From Saccharospirillum sp965652395 (lineage in GTDB: Bacteria; Pseudomonadota; Gammaproteobacteria; Pseudomonadales; Natronospirillaceae): 64,000 bases of DNA. Within the stretch, counting starts at the first letter, position 1. Every line of letters starts with the position of its first letter. This document shows positions 7,790-16,411 of the stretch, one piece after another. The notes under the pieces are model-generated. The model worked only from the letters and a program-made list of their open reading frames with translations. It ran no database searches and was not told the DNA's origin. Position numbers and translations under genes: made by a program. The stretch is from positions 1 to 64,000 of the forward strand of contig CBFGUW010000015.1 of the NCBI GenBank assembly GCA_965652395.1. The letters are read 5' to 3'.

Positions 7790-8341
7790 TCAAGCGTGTA
7801 GAGCGCCGAGTCCTTCGGTCAGATACTCGTCCTTCAGCTTGCAGTAGTTGGCGGCGGAATATTTGAAATAGCTTTTTTCCTTGTCGGTCAGCTCGCGTTT
7901 CTGTCGGGCGGGGGAGCCGACATAGAGGTAGCCGGATTCCAACCGTTTGCCCGGCGGGACCAATGCACCGGCGCCGATGACGACCTGGTCTTCGACAATG
8001 GCGCCGTCGAGAATAGTGGCGCCGATGCCAACGAGAATCTCATTACCCAAGGTGCAGCCGTGGAGGCAGGCCTGGTGGCCGATGGTGACATCGTCGCCTA
8101 TGGTCAAAGGGTAACCGCCAGGGTTGTAGTCGCTGGCGTGGGTGATGTGCAGGACGGCGCCATCCTGAATCGAGGTGCGGGCTCCGACCCGAATGCGGTG
8201 CATGTCGCCTCGAATCACAGCGTTGGGCCAAACCGAGACATCGTCGCCCAGTGTGACGTCGCCGAGGATGGTGGATTGATGGTCGATGAATACCCGGTTA
8301 CCGAATGTGGGGTGTTGGCCGCGAAAGGCGTGAATCGCCAT
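7790..8341 (-). CDS. yrdA: gamma-carbonic anhydrase-like hexapeptide-repeat protein (YrdA type)
   Basis: The 183-aa protein is built from left-handed beta-helix hexapeptide repeats (ILGDVTLGDDVSVWPNAVIR, IGDDVTIGHQACLHGCTLG, IVEDQVVIGAGALV). The three expected metal histidines are visible in HITHASD and GHQACLHGC. The family forms trimers with a metal at subunit interfaces; carbonic anhydrase activity of the YrdA/PaaY branch is variable. The length is normal. It is divergent from ppx, with a 69-base shared promoter gap. Confidence 0.88.
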   Translation of the reverse strand: MAIHAFRGQHPTFGNRVFIDHQSTILGDVTLGDDVSVWPNAVIRGDMHRIRVGARTSIQDGAVLHITHASDYNPGGYPLTIGDDVTIGHQACLHGCTLGNEILVGIGATILDGAIVEDQVVIGAGALVPPGKRLESGYLYVGSPARQKRELTDKEKSYFKYSAANYCKLKDEYLTEGLGALHA

Positions 8342-8410
8342 GGCGCTTGCTCCTCTGTGCGTCTTAGGTCAGCATAAAAACACCGTACAGAACATAAGGT
8401 TACATCAACG

Positions 8411-9946
8411 ATGCTCAAGTTGTCCGACTTCTGGCGAAATCGTGTTGAGGAAATGGCGGCCATTGACCTGGGTTCCAACTCCTTTCATATGATCGTGGCT
8501 CGATTGGAGCGGGGAGAGCTGATGGTGCTCGACCGCATCAAGGAGTCGGTCCGCTTGGGGTTTGGGCTGGACTCGGAGGGCAATCTCGATGAGTTGTCTC
8601 AACGGCGGGCATTGGAGTGTCTGGCACGTTTCGGGCAGCGCATCAGCCACCTTCCCCCTCATGCCGTGCGGGCGGTTGGCACTCGGACGTTGCGTAAGGC
8701 GTCGAACGCCGAGCCTTTTCTCGAAAAAGCCGAGCAGGCGTTGGGGCACAGTATCGATGTCGTCTCCGGTGCTGAGGAGGCACGGCTGATCTATCAGGGC
8801 GTTGCGCACAGTCTGGATGATGATCTGGATCGTCGGTTGGTGGTGGATATCGGCGGTGGCAGCACCGAGGTGATTGTCGGTGAACAGTTCCAGCCGCTGC
8901 AATTGGAAAGCCTGGGTATGGGATGCGTGGCGCTGACGCGGGAGTTTTTTGGTGACGGCGCGTTAAGCCGCAAGGCCATCAAGAAAGCTACGACCTTTTG
9001 CCTGCAGAAAATAGAGCCGGTTCGGGAGGAGTTCCTGGCGGTGGGCTGGCAGCGTGCGATTGGTTGCTCAGGCAGTATTAAAGCCATTGCCAAGGTCGCC
9101 GAGGCGATGACCGGCCAGCCACTGATTACCCGAACCCTGCTGGATGAGCTGAGCCATCAGGCGGGGCAGGCGAAAACCATCGAGGAATTCAAACCGGACG
9201 GGTTGGCGGCGGACCGTCAGCCGGTCTTTCTCGGTGGTTTAATTGTATTGCGGGCGGTGTTTCATAGCCTGGGTCTTGAGAGTATGGAGGCCTCGCCCTG
9301 GGCATTGCGCGAGGGCCTGCTCTACGACCTGATCGGGCGGATTGATCAGGGCGATGTACGCAGCCGCAGCGTTTCCCATCTGGCGACCCGTTTTCATGCC
9401 GATGAAAAGCAGGCGCAACGAGTCGGCGATACGGCGGTCCGCCTGTTGCAGGAAAACACCGATGCACTGGGGCTGAACGATGCTGCGCCATGGTCGGCCT
9501 ATTTGCGCTGGGCGTCGCAGCTTGCGGAGGTCGGACTCGACATCAGCCACAGTCAGCACCACAAACACAGTGCTTATATAGTGGCGCATTGCGATTTACC
9601 GGGCTTCAGCCATGAAGAGCAACAGCGGCTGACCTTTCTGGTGGGGCATCATCGCAAGAAACCGGCGGTTGATGCGCTTGCCCAACTGTCGGAAGAAGAC
9701 AAAACCTTAATGCCGGTCTTGTTGGCGGTGTTCCGATTGGCGGTGGTGCTGCATCGGGCGCGCACCGGCAGCACTTCGGATGGCGTTAAGTTGACGATCA
9801 ACGGTACCGAACTGACACTGGCCGCCGACGAAGCCTGGTGGGAAAGCCATGGCCTGACTCAGGCCGACCTGGAACAGGAAGCGCACTACCTGAACAAGCT
9901 CGGCTTTAAGTTGGTGTTGCTGCATGCGCCCCAGGAAGACGACTGA
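8411..9946 (+). CDS. ppx: exopolyphosphatase
   Basis: The 511-aa protein has the Ppx/GppA actin-like ATPase fold: phosphate-1 motif AAIDLGSNSFHMIVAR near the start, EEARLIYQGV, and phosphate-2 motif VVDIGGGSTEVIVGE. An HD-like C-terminal domain follows (SHSQHHKHSAYIVAH). It removes terminal phosphate from long-chain polyphosphate. A later start at 8453 (MAAIDLG) would still contain all motifs. Its partner ppk1 lies 29.6 kb away and convergent, with the T3SS between them. Only 7 bases separate the ppx stop from the stop of the last T3SS operon gene. Confidence 0.95.
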   Translation: MLKLSDFWRNRVEEMAAIDLGSNSFHMIVARLERGELMVLDRIKESVRLGFGLDSEGNLDELSQRRALECLARFGQRISHLPPHAVRAVGTRTLRKASNAEPFLEKAEQALGHSIDVVSGAEEARLIYQGVAHSLDDDLDRRLVVDIGGGSTEVIVGEQFQPLQLESLGMGCVALTREFFGDGALSRKAIKKATTFCLQKIEPVREEFLAVGWQRAIGCSGSIKAIAKVAEAMTGQPLITRTLLDELSHQAGQAKTIEEFKPDGLAADRQPVFLGGLIVLRAVFHSLGLESMEASPWALREGLLYDLIGRIDQGDVRSRSVSHLATRFHADEKQAQRVGDTAVRLLQENTDALGLNDAAPWSAYLRWASQLAEVGLDISHSQHHKHSAYIVAHCDLPGFSHEEQQRLTFLVGHHRKKPAVDALAQLSEEDKTLMPVLLAVFRLAVVLHRARTGSTSDGVKLTINGTELTLAADEAWWESHGLTQADLEQEAHYLNKLGFKLVLLHAPQEDD

Positions 9947-9953
9947 GTCGGCT

Positions 9954-11084
9954 TTACTCTGGCTCCTGCAGCTCCGTTTCCACCACCAGATTGCCAAGCC
10001 CGGCTTCATTGAAGCGGTTTACCAGCTTGTCGGATGATTTGCGCACCACTTCCAGAGTGTCGCGTCCCGCCGACTGAGCTTTCAGGGTCCAGCCGGTGGC
10101 GTTGCGTGACAGCATGACCTGGGTGTTGGGCAGCACCTGGTTCGACAGACGCAAAAGCATCTGTTGTTCCTGATTGAAATGCCCTGCTTTGGGTTCCGAT
10201 ACCAGCATCTGTTGAACATGACGGGCCATCAGGTCGGCAAAGTCAGCCTGGGCAGTGGACCCTGGCGCCATGGCTGGTGTCGGAGTTGCGTGGGCCTGTT
10301 GAGCCTGACCTTGAGCGTTATTCCACTGCGACAGAGGCTGGTCCTCGTCCCGTTTTTGTTCATCGCGTTTTTTTTCAATGGCCTCGATCTTGTCTTTCAG
10401 CAGGGTTTGCAGGCGATCGGGTTTTTCGTCGTTTTCCGGCGACTCCTGTTTTTTCTCTTGTTCCGCATCGCGCGATTTGACGCCTTCCATCATCTGTTCG
10501 AACTGCCCCCGTTCTTCCCGGCTGGCAATGGAAGGCGAGGCGGTGGTGCGTTGGATGGATACCGGAGTGTCTACTCGATTGGACGACGACCAGTTCATGG
10601 TGGAAGCTCCTTCAAACTGTGAAAAAGGGGTGGCGGAAAGGTCATCCAGTGTCATTTCGTCTTTCTTGGCGCTGCGTCGACGTTCTTCCCTCATCATCGA
10701 CTGCCATTGTTTTTCCAGGGCGTCGAGACTCGCCCTGGCCTGACGCCAGCGACGCAGGGCTTGCTGCAGTTCGCTTTCTATCAGGTCGGCCGCTTTTTGT
10801 TCATGCGCTATTTCCGCGTCGCTTTGGTCGATTTTTTCGAGCAACCGATGTTTATAGTGATCCCGCTGAACCAGATCGGTAGCGCGCACCGGAGCCGAAG
10901 GACTTTGGTGGATCAGCCGCTCCAACTGATTCGCAATGGTTCGCCGCTGCGCTCTGAGCCGGTCGATGCGCGCCGCTTGAGCATCGCGTTTTTGTGTCCA
11001 TTCCTGACGTTCCCGATCGGCCGCTTCGACCCGGCGCTGACGAATGCGGATCAGTTGGCGCATTTGCAGTGGTTCGGCTTTCAT
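9954..11084 (-). CDS. T3SS SctO-like stalk / SctP-like needle-length protein fusion
   Basis: The 376-aa product directly follows sctN (ATGA overlap), the position of sctO then sctP in Ysc-type clusters. Residues 1-155 are a charged, heptad-rich coiled coil (RQLIRIRQRRVEAADRE onwards) like the YscO/FliJ ATPase stalk. Residues about 160-270 are a glutamine/proline-rich linker. Residues about 275-376 (VLPNTQVMLSRNATGWTLKA) resemble the folded C-terminal switch domain of HpaP/YscP/FliK proteins. Normally these are two genes; the fusion is continuous with no frame change. Assignment rests on position and architecture. Confidence 0.65.
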   Translation of the reverse strand: MKAEPLQMRQLIRIRQRRVEAADRERQEWTQKRDAQAARIDRLRAQRRTIANQLERLIHQSPSAPVRATDLVQRDHYKHRLLEKIDQSDAEIAHEQKAADLIESELQQALRRWRQARASLDALEKQWQSMMREERRRSAKKDEMTLDDLSATPFSQFEGASTMNWSSSNRVDTPVSIQRTTASPSIASREERGQFEQMMEGVKSRDAEQEKKQESPENDEKPDRLQTLLKDKIEAIEKKRDEQKRDEDQPLSQWNNAQGQAQQAHATPTPAMAPGSTAQADFADLMARHVQQMLVSEPKAGHFNQEQQMLLRLSNQVLPNTQVMLSRNATGWTLKAQSAGRDTLEVVRKSSDKLVNRFNEAGLGNLVVETELQEPE

Positions 11085-12421
11085 CGGGTCATCTCAAGCA
11101 GTCGGTTCAAGGTAGTGTCGTAAGGTTCCAACCGGTTGGTGTCCTGTTTTAGCAGCGTTTGGATGTCTGTCTGGGCTGAGATGGCTTTGTCGGCGAGCGC
11201 ATCGGAACCGCTTTTGTACTCGCCAATCTGTACCAGCAGTTCCACTTCGTTGTATTTGCTCATCCATTCGCGCAAGCGTGTGGCCGCTCGGCGATGTTCC
11301 TCGCTGGTGACGCGGTTCATGACCCGACTGGTGCTTTTCAGCACATCAATGGCCGGATAGTGAGAGCGGGATGCCAATTGTCTCGACAGGACGATGTGCC
11401 CGTCCAGCAGGGAGCGGACTTCCTCGGCGATGGGGTCGTCGCCTTCGTCGGCGTCTTCCACTAGCACGGTGTAAAAACCGGTGATGCAGCCTTTGTCATT
11501 GTTGCCCGCGCGCTCGAAGAGTCGTGGCAGCCAAGAAAAAACCGACGGCGGAAAGCCGCGCCGCGTGGGCGGCTCACCCATGGCCAGGCCGACATCGCGC
11601 AGTGCCCGGGCGTAACGGGTGACCGAATCCATCATCAACAGCACTTTCTTGCCCTGGTCGCGGAAATATTCGGCAATGGCGGTGCCCACCAATGCGGCAC
11701 GGGCACGTTCCAGTGCGGGCCGGTCCGAGGTGGCGATGATAAGAACACTTTTAGCGAGCCCGGCCGGTCCCAGGTTGTCGTCGATGAATTCGCGTACTTC
11801 GCGCCCGCGTTCACCGACCAGAACGATCACATTCACGTCGGCGTCGGCGCCACGCGCGAGCATTCCCAGCAGAGTACTTTTACCACCACCGGCAGCGGCG
11901 AACAGACCGACACGCTGGCCCTGGCCGGTGGTGAGTGTGGCATCGATGGCTTTGACGCCGGTAGCCAGAGGCCGATCAATGGCGCGGCGTGTCATTGGGT
12001 CTGGAGCGTCGCGGTACAGAGGGGCAAAACCAGGGCACTCGGGTTCGGGTCGGCCGTCGAGTGGGCGGCATTGGGCATCGAGAATTCGCCCCAACAAGGC
12101 AGGCCCTACTTTGATACCGGTGCTGCGCGATGAAGGCCACACCTCCATGCCGCCGGATAAACCCTCAAGTGCACCGAGCGGGGTGAGCAGGGTGTACTGG
12201 CCGACAATACCCACGGCCTCGGCCATGAGTTGCTGGCCGGTGACCGGCTCACGCAGTTCACACAAGTCGCCGATGCGGGCCGATAAACCGGTGGCGCGAA
12301 TCAGCGTACCGTATGCCTCAGCGACACGGCCGACACGCACCAATGGATCGGCCTGACGAACAGCGCGAATCAGCGGGTCAACGTCGGTGCTTTGAATCAG
12401 GGTCATGGGAACCAGGGTCAT
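11081..12421 (-). CDS. sctN: T3SS ATPase
   Basis: The 446-aa protein is a FliI/YscN-type hexameric ATPase. It has a beta-barrel N-domain, Walker A around GLFAAAGGGKSTLLGML, VLVGERGREVREF, Walker B region VLLMMDSVTRYARALRD and the QLASRSHYPAIDVLKS segment. It strips chaperones from and unfolds substrates at the base of the export gate. The start overlaps the sctL stop (ATGA) and its stop overlaps the next gene, so the order L-N-O is translationally coupled. An internal ATG at 12406 is possible. Confidence 0.95.
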   Translation of the reverse strand: MTLVPMTLIQSTDVDPLIRAVRQADPLVRVGRVAEAYGTLIRATGLSARIGDLCELREPVTGQQLMAEAVGIVGQYTLLTPLGALEGLSGGMEVWPSSRSTGIKVGPALLGRILDAQCRPLDGRPEPECPGFAPLYRDAPDPMTRRAIDRPLATGVKAIDATLTTGQGQRVGLFAAAGGGKSTLLGMLARGADADVNVIVLVGERGREVREFIDDNLGPAGLAKSVLIIATSDRPALERARAALVGTAIAEYFRDQGKKVLLMMDSVTRYARALRDVGLAMGEPPTRRGFPPSVFSWLPRLFERAGNNDKGCITGFYTVLVEDADEGDDPIAEEVRSLLDGHIVLSRQLASRSHYPAIDVLKSTSRVMNRVTSEEHRRAATRLREWMSKYNEVELLVQIGEYKSGSDALADKAISAQTDIQTLLKQDTNRLEPYDTTLNRLLEMTR

Positions 12422-13068
12422 GGCTTTTGCGCGGCCGTTTTCGCCGCCAGAGTGGCTTGGTTCAACACAGCCGCCAATTGCTGATGGAAGCCGGCTTCGA
12501 GGCGACCCAGCTCTGATTCAACCTGACAGTCGTAAGGATCCATCGATGCATCCGCGATAACGGTGAGCGATTCGATACGGCCATAGGCGCCGACGTGATT
12601 CATCAACCGGTCTTCAACGAAAGCCTGATGATCGGGATGAACTCTGACCTGAATATAGCGTCCGGCTTTCATGGCATTGAGTGATTGGGTCAAGAGTTCA
12701 TCAAGCACTTCCTGGCGGGAAAGTCGCGGTAATATTTTGCGCACCAGCTCGGCGGCCAGTTGCAACACGCGTTGCTCCGATTGATCGGCAAAGCGTTGCG
12801 CCTGTTGCTGGGCTTTTGCCAGTGTCCCGGCGGTTTCGGCGACGGCGCGGTTCCAGCCTTCCTGTCGGCCAGCGTCCGCTTCCCGTTGACGCAGCGATTC
12901 GGCCTCGGTGGCGGCCGCCTGCCAGATGGCTTCAGCCTGACGCAGCAGTTCGTCCGCCTGTTCTAGGTCGACAAAGGCCGCTTTGGGAATGCGTTTGGTG
13001 TTGGCGACCAACGACCAGCGGGTGGAATCCGTTTGCGGTCGATTATCAAAGATAGCGAGTGCGTTCAT
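12418..13068 (-). CDS. sctL: T3SS stator protein of the ATPase complex
   Basis: The 216-aa protein has an N-terminal variable part, a long alanine/glutamine-rich helix with AxxxG/Q-type repeats (LRQAEAIWQAAATEAESLR, then QQAQRFADQSEQRVLQLAAE), and the FliH/YscL C-terminal domain (LVRKILPRLSRQEVLDELL). SctL links SctN to the cytoplasmic SctQ platform. ATG at 13068 is chosen over an upstream start at 13110 because AGGGAG precedes it. It lies between sctK and sctN. Confidence 0.88.
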   Translation of the reverse strand: MNALAIFDNRPQTDSTRWSLVANTKRIPKAAFVDLEQADELLRQAEAIWQAAATEAESLRQREADAGRQEGWNRAVAETAGTLAKAQQQAQRFADQSEQRVLQLAAELVRKILPRLSRQEVLDELLTQSLNAMKAGRYIQVRVHPDHQAFVEDRLMNHVGAYGRIESLTVIADASMDPYDCQVESELGRLEAGFHQQLAAVLNQATLAAKTAAQKP

Positions 13069-13084
13069 CGTTTTAAACTCCCTG

Positions 13085-13720
13085 TCAGGCCGTGGTGGTC
13101 GTGTCGCCAACGGCGGTCAGTGCCTGGTCCAGCCATTGTCGGGCTTGTTCGGTTTTCAGCCTCGGGTGACCCGAAGCCAATTGCCAGGATTTAGGAAACG
13201 CCAGTTGCAGGCGCTCCGCGGCCAATGGGTGGATACTGAGCGCCAGGTGATAAAGCTCCACCGCGCCCTGATGACGAAAGCGCTCTTCCAGAGCCGGGTC
13301 TTCGGCTTTTAACAGCAGCTCGATACCGGAAGTGCCCTCGCCGGGAGGCGGAGCGTTCAATACCTGAATGTAGAGCGAAGCGCCCAGCAGTTCGCGCAGT
13401 CGGGCAACCTGGCTGCGCGCCACGGCGGTTTTGATCAGCGCGCCATGGGCATGTGCGCCTAAGGCCAGGCAGGCTTGGTCGGGCAACGGGCGGAACAACC
13501 AGTCCGGCAGTTGTGGCGGCTGCAATTCATTGGAGTGGACCCGTAGATCCCTCTGGAGCGAGACGGACCCGGCCAGCCGGTCGGCCAGCCAGCGTCGCCC
13601 CAGGGGCTGGCGGCGCGCTCGGTGCACCAGCTCGGGGGCGAACATGGGCAACCAGCTCGGGTCCAATTCATGCAGCGCCACTTGTGCCAGTGTGGTGTGA
13701 TGGCGGTTCGCTTCCGGCAT
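13085..13720 (-). CDS. sctK: T3SS sorting-platform protein SctK-like
   Basis: The 211-aa protein starts 2 bases after the sctJ stop and precedes sctL, the place of yscK/sctK. Its composition and the segments LHELDPSWLPMFAPELVHR and HPLAAERLQLAFPKSW are in keeping with the YscK/HrpD group, which is poorly conserved. SctK connects the SctQ pods to the inner-membrane SctD ring. The open frame extends to 13828 inside sctJ, but ATG at 13720 gives the expected protein. The call rests largely on gene order. Confidence 0.7.
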   Translation of the reverse strand: MPEANRHHTTLAQVALHELDPSWLPMFAPELVHRARRQPLGRRWLADRLAGSVSLQRDLRVHSNELQPPQLPDWLFRPLPDQACLALGAHAHGALIKTAVARSQVARLRELLGASLYIQVLNAPPPGEGTSGIELLLKAEDPALEERFRHQGAVELYHLALSIHPLAAERLQLAFPKSWQLASGHPRLKTEQARQWLDQALTAVGDTTTTA

Positions 13721-13722
13721 GG

Positions 13723-14517
13723 TCAGCGGTCCATGGTTGTGGCCAATGCTTTGCCCGGCCGACGCAGGCGGGCGGTGACGGCAACAGCGGCCAGGCAAAG
13801 CACCAAGGCGCCCGCAGCGGCGCTCCACAGCATCCAGAGATCCACCGTCAGGGTGTTGCTCTCGGTGGGAAGCTCCGGCAATGGCGGGCTTTCACGACGG
13901 GAAAAGAATTTCACCGTCACGCGGTTGACGTCATCCAGCCCTTCAATGCCATCGGTGACGATGGCTTTGATGTCGGTTTCAAAAGGAGACAGGTCGATGC
14001 CGGGCTGTTGAATGATCACCACCGATACCGAAGCGGACTCTTTGTTGTCCGCCAGAACCTGCTCCTCCGGCAGGGCGACATGAACCCGGGCTGAGACAAC
14101 ACCGTCGATCTCCATCAGTGTGCCGGCCAGCTCCTGCGACAGGGCATAAAGATAGCGGGCCCGCTCTTCCAACGGAGAGGAGACAAACCCTTTTTTCTCG
14201 AACACCTGCCCGATGTTGGTATTTTGGATGCGTGGCAAACCGCGTTCACGCAGCACAGCCATCGCCGCCGGAATGCTGGGGCGGTCGACGGTCACCATCC
14301 AGTGCTCGCCGTCCTCGGCGGCGACTTTGTTGGCGGGAATATTTTCCCGCAGCAAAGCCGCCTGTACTTCGTTGGCTTGGGTTTCATCCAGCATGGAGTA
14401 CAGTGTTTCCTCGTTGCAGCCCGCCAGGGCCAGCACGCACAGCAACGAAAGCAGCAGCCGGTTAAGACTGCTGACGGAACAACTGTTGAATGCCTTCAGA
14501 GGTTCGATTGGCAACAT
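13723..14517 (-). CDS. sctJ: T3SS inner-membrane ring lipoprotein
   Basis: The 264-aa protein is a YscJ/PrgK-type lipoprotein. It has a signal with lipobox LALAGC, ring-building motif 1 (TQANEVQAALLRENIPANK), motif 2 (IDGVVSARVHVALPEE) and a C-terminal membrane helix (WMLWSAAAGALVLCLAAVAV) followed by a basic tail. It forms the periplasmic inner ring with SctD. The ATG at 14517 lies 56 bases inside sctI and lacks a clear ribosome site, so translation is probably coupled. A later non-ATG start just before the signal core is possible. Confidence 0.93.
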   Translation of the reverse strand: MLPIEPLKAFNSCSVSSLNRLLLSLLCVLALAGCNEETLYSMLDETQANEVQAALLRENIPANKVAAEDGEHWMVTVDRPSIPAAMAVLRERGLPRIQNTNIGQVFEKKGFVSSPLEERARYLYALSQELAGTLMEIDGVVSARVHVALPEEQVLADNKESASVSVVIIQQPGIDLSPFETDIKAIVTDGIEGLDDVNRVTVKFFSRRESPPLPELPTESNTLTVDLWMLWSAAAGALVLCLAAVAVTARLRRPGKALATTMDR

Positions 14518-14893
14518 TGGCAGTCAATTCACTTTGAAATAAAAATTGATGAGAATGCACGGTGATTTTCAACATCTCCGCCGGTGTCAGTTCCTTCTGT
14601 TCGGCGGCGAAGCGAAGGGCTTCAACACCCAACCCCTCCATACGACCGTTCAGCGACTCAATCATTTTCGCCGCCTGCTGAAAGCCGTTGTTTTCCACCG
14701 TGGCTTCCATCGCCTGGGTTTTCTCAACGGCAATGGAGCTGCTTTGTTGTTGTACCTGGGTTTGCTGTTGAATGGCTTCAAACTGCGCCACGTCAAACAC
14801 GGTAACCTGGCCGCCGTTGCCCTGTTGTTGAGCAACGGCGGTGGGTTGTTGTAACTGGCCGATCTCAAATGTAACTGCAGCCACAGGATCCAT
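14462..14893 (-). CDS. sctI: T3SS inner-rod protein
   Basis: The 143-aa protein precedes sctJ, as yscI does. The glutamine-rich, flexible N-terminal half is followed by a helical C-terminus, MLKITVHSHQFLFQSELTAN then TSEGIQQLFRQQS. This matches the YscI/HrpB/PrgJ pattern in which the last 40 residues build the rod inside the export gate. It is exported early, and SctI proteins take part in substrate switching in other systems. It overlaps sctJ by 56 bases. Confidence 0.78.
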   Translation of the reverse strand: MDPVAAVTFEIGQLQQPTAVAQQQGNGGQVTVFDVAQFEAIQQQTQVQQQSSSIAVEKTQAMEATVENNGFQQAAKMIESLNGRMEGLGVEALRFAAEQKELTPAEMLKITVHSHQFLFQSELTANVANRTSEGIQQLFRQQS

Positions 14894-14925
14894 GGGTATG
14901 CCTCCAGTATCGCTCGATGCTCAGA

Positions 14926-15240
14926 TCACTGTTTGCGAGCCAGGGATTCGAGTGCTTTACCCACGCTGCTGGTGGAGGTGGCCGCGTTGTTCGACAAAAA
15001 CTGCATGCGCAAGCTTTCTGCTGTCAACAAGGTCACGGTTGACGGACTGTCGCTGCCGCTGGTTACTGCATCAGACAATTCGGTAATACGACCGGCCTGA
15101 TCATCCAGCGCATTACCCCAGGCGTCGGCCATGGCTTCGAACCAGCTGCCGAGATCTTCTTTGGTGGTGCTGTTGGCATTGGCTTTCGCCTGCATGTTCG
15201 CGAAAAGGGAGCCGTTTTGGGTGTTGTCTATTGTGCTCAT
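14926..15240 (-). CDS. sctF: candidate T3SS needle subunit
   Basis: The 104-aa acidic, alanine/serine-rich, cysteine-free protein sits between sctD and sctI, the place of the needle gene. It has two predicted helices around a short turn (TSGSDSPSTV), as needle subunits do, and a strong ribosome site (AAGGAGA). The C-terminus VGKALESLARKQ nearly repeats the end of the 212-aa protein at 24899-25537 (VGEALDTMARKQ). Direct similarity to YscF/MxiH is weak by eye and it is about 20 residues longer, so the call is mainly positional. Confidence 0.5.
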   Translation of the reverse strand: MSTIDNTQNGSLFANMQAKANANSTTKEDLGSWFEAMADAWGNALDDQAGRITELSDAVTSGSDSPSTVTLLTAESLRMQFLSNNAATSTSSVGKALESLARKQ

Positions 15241-15300
15241 TGTTTTCTCCTTGGTTTAACCACAGTTTTTAGCGTTAGTGTAAGGGAGTGAGAGCCGGAC

Positions 15301-16386
15301 TTAGGGCGTCCGTGTTGTTGTATTGAGGTAGTCGCCATTCAGGCGTCGGCCGGCGGCCAATACCCGATAGGTTTTTTGCTGATGCTCCACCACCATGTGC
15401 GCGGCTTCGATATCTTTCAGCACGCTGCCATCCGGCAGTTGAGCCCCGGGGTAATAGCGGGAACCATCCTGGGTGACGAGATAAGGATCCGGACCGGTGA
15501 CCAGTTTGATCACTATCGGGAAAGTTTTCGCAGGTGTGGCGGGTTGGGCGACCTGTTGCGGTTGGTCGAGGTTGACCGCGACGATCTGTTTCAACCCTTC
15601 TATTTCCCGCATCGCCCGGGATTGCACAACGGCCGCCGCCTGTATTCCATCGCCGAAGTAACCGGTAATTTCCACGCGACCGGGTTCAATCGTTCGGGCG
15701 GCAGCGACAATGCCGGACAGTCGCAATATCTCTTTGACGTCCTGTGCCAGGCTGTCGCGCCCCGGCGGTAGAACGTCCGCACTTGAAAGACGGGTGTCCA
15801 GTGCGTTGAATTCACCCAGCAGGGACTGAACGTAGGGGCTCTGTGCCGGTGACGAAGGATGGAAAGCCGGCGCCGCAGTCAGATTATGCGTTTCGTTAGT
15901 GGCTGGCCAATAAGCCTGTACATCACCCAGGAAATAAAGCCCGGTCAGAAGCAATATAAACAGCGTGGAACAGAGGGTGCCCAGCATGGGCCAGCCCAGA
16001 CGTAACCGGCTGTTCTTCTTTGCTGTTTCCGCTGTTATGGCGGGCAGGGACGGTTGGATGGCGATGGAGGAGTGCCCCAGCTTGATCGACTGGCCAAGGG
16101 ATATGGTCTGCATCTGGCCGGGCGTCCATTGGTCCTCGTCAGTGCCCACAGCCGCATCCAAAGGACGAATAAGCAGCTCTTTTCCCTGTCGGCTGATCAA
16201 ACAATGATGAGGTGCGATCCCCTCATCGGTCATGATGATTTCACAATCGTCACTGCTGCCCACCAGCAGAAAGTCCGTCGCCCGTAATGGATGTTCGGCG
16301 CCCGCGTGCTTGCCCGTCAACACCTTCAAGGCAAGGGTGGTATCGAATTGCTCAGTACTGCTGGGGGGTGTCATTGCCATGTTCAT
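15301..16386 (-). CDS. sctD: T3SS inner-membrane ring protein with FHA domain
   Basis: The 361-aa protein has an N-terminal cytoplasmic FHA-like domain (residues about 15-110, LLVGSSDDCEIIMTDEGIAP and ISLGQSIKLGHSSIAI), one membrane helix (LCSTLFILLLTGLYFLG) and periplasmic ring-building repeats (VEITGYFGDG). This is the YscD/HrpQ layout. It forms the outer of the two inner-membrane rings and contacts SctJ and the SctC secretin. ATG at 16386 follows CAGGGAA; the frame runs further upstream into sctC. The sctC stop lies 25 bases before it. Confidence 0.88.
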   Translation of the reverse strand: MNMAMTPPSSTEQFDTTLALKVLTGKHAGAEHPLRATDFLLVGSSDDCEIIMTDEGIAPHHCLISRQGKELLIRPLDAAVGTDEDQWTPGQMQTISLGQSIKLGHSSIAIQPSLPAITAETAKKNSRLRLGWPMLGTLCSTLFILLLTGLYFLGDVQAYWPATNETHNLTAAPAFHPSSPAQSPYVQSLLGEFNALDTRLSSADVLPPGRDSLAQDVKEILRLSGIVAAARTIEPGRVEITGYFGDGIQAAAVVQSRAMREIEGLKQIVAVNLDQPQQVAQPATPAKTFPIVIKLVTGPDPYLVTQDGSRYYPGAQLPDGSVLKDIEAAHMVVEHQQKTYRVLAAGRRLNGDYLNTTTRTP

Positions 16387-16411
16387 AATTGCAGTTCCCT
16401 GGGCAGATGTC

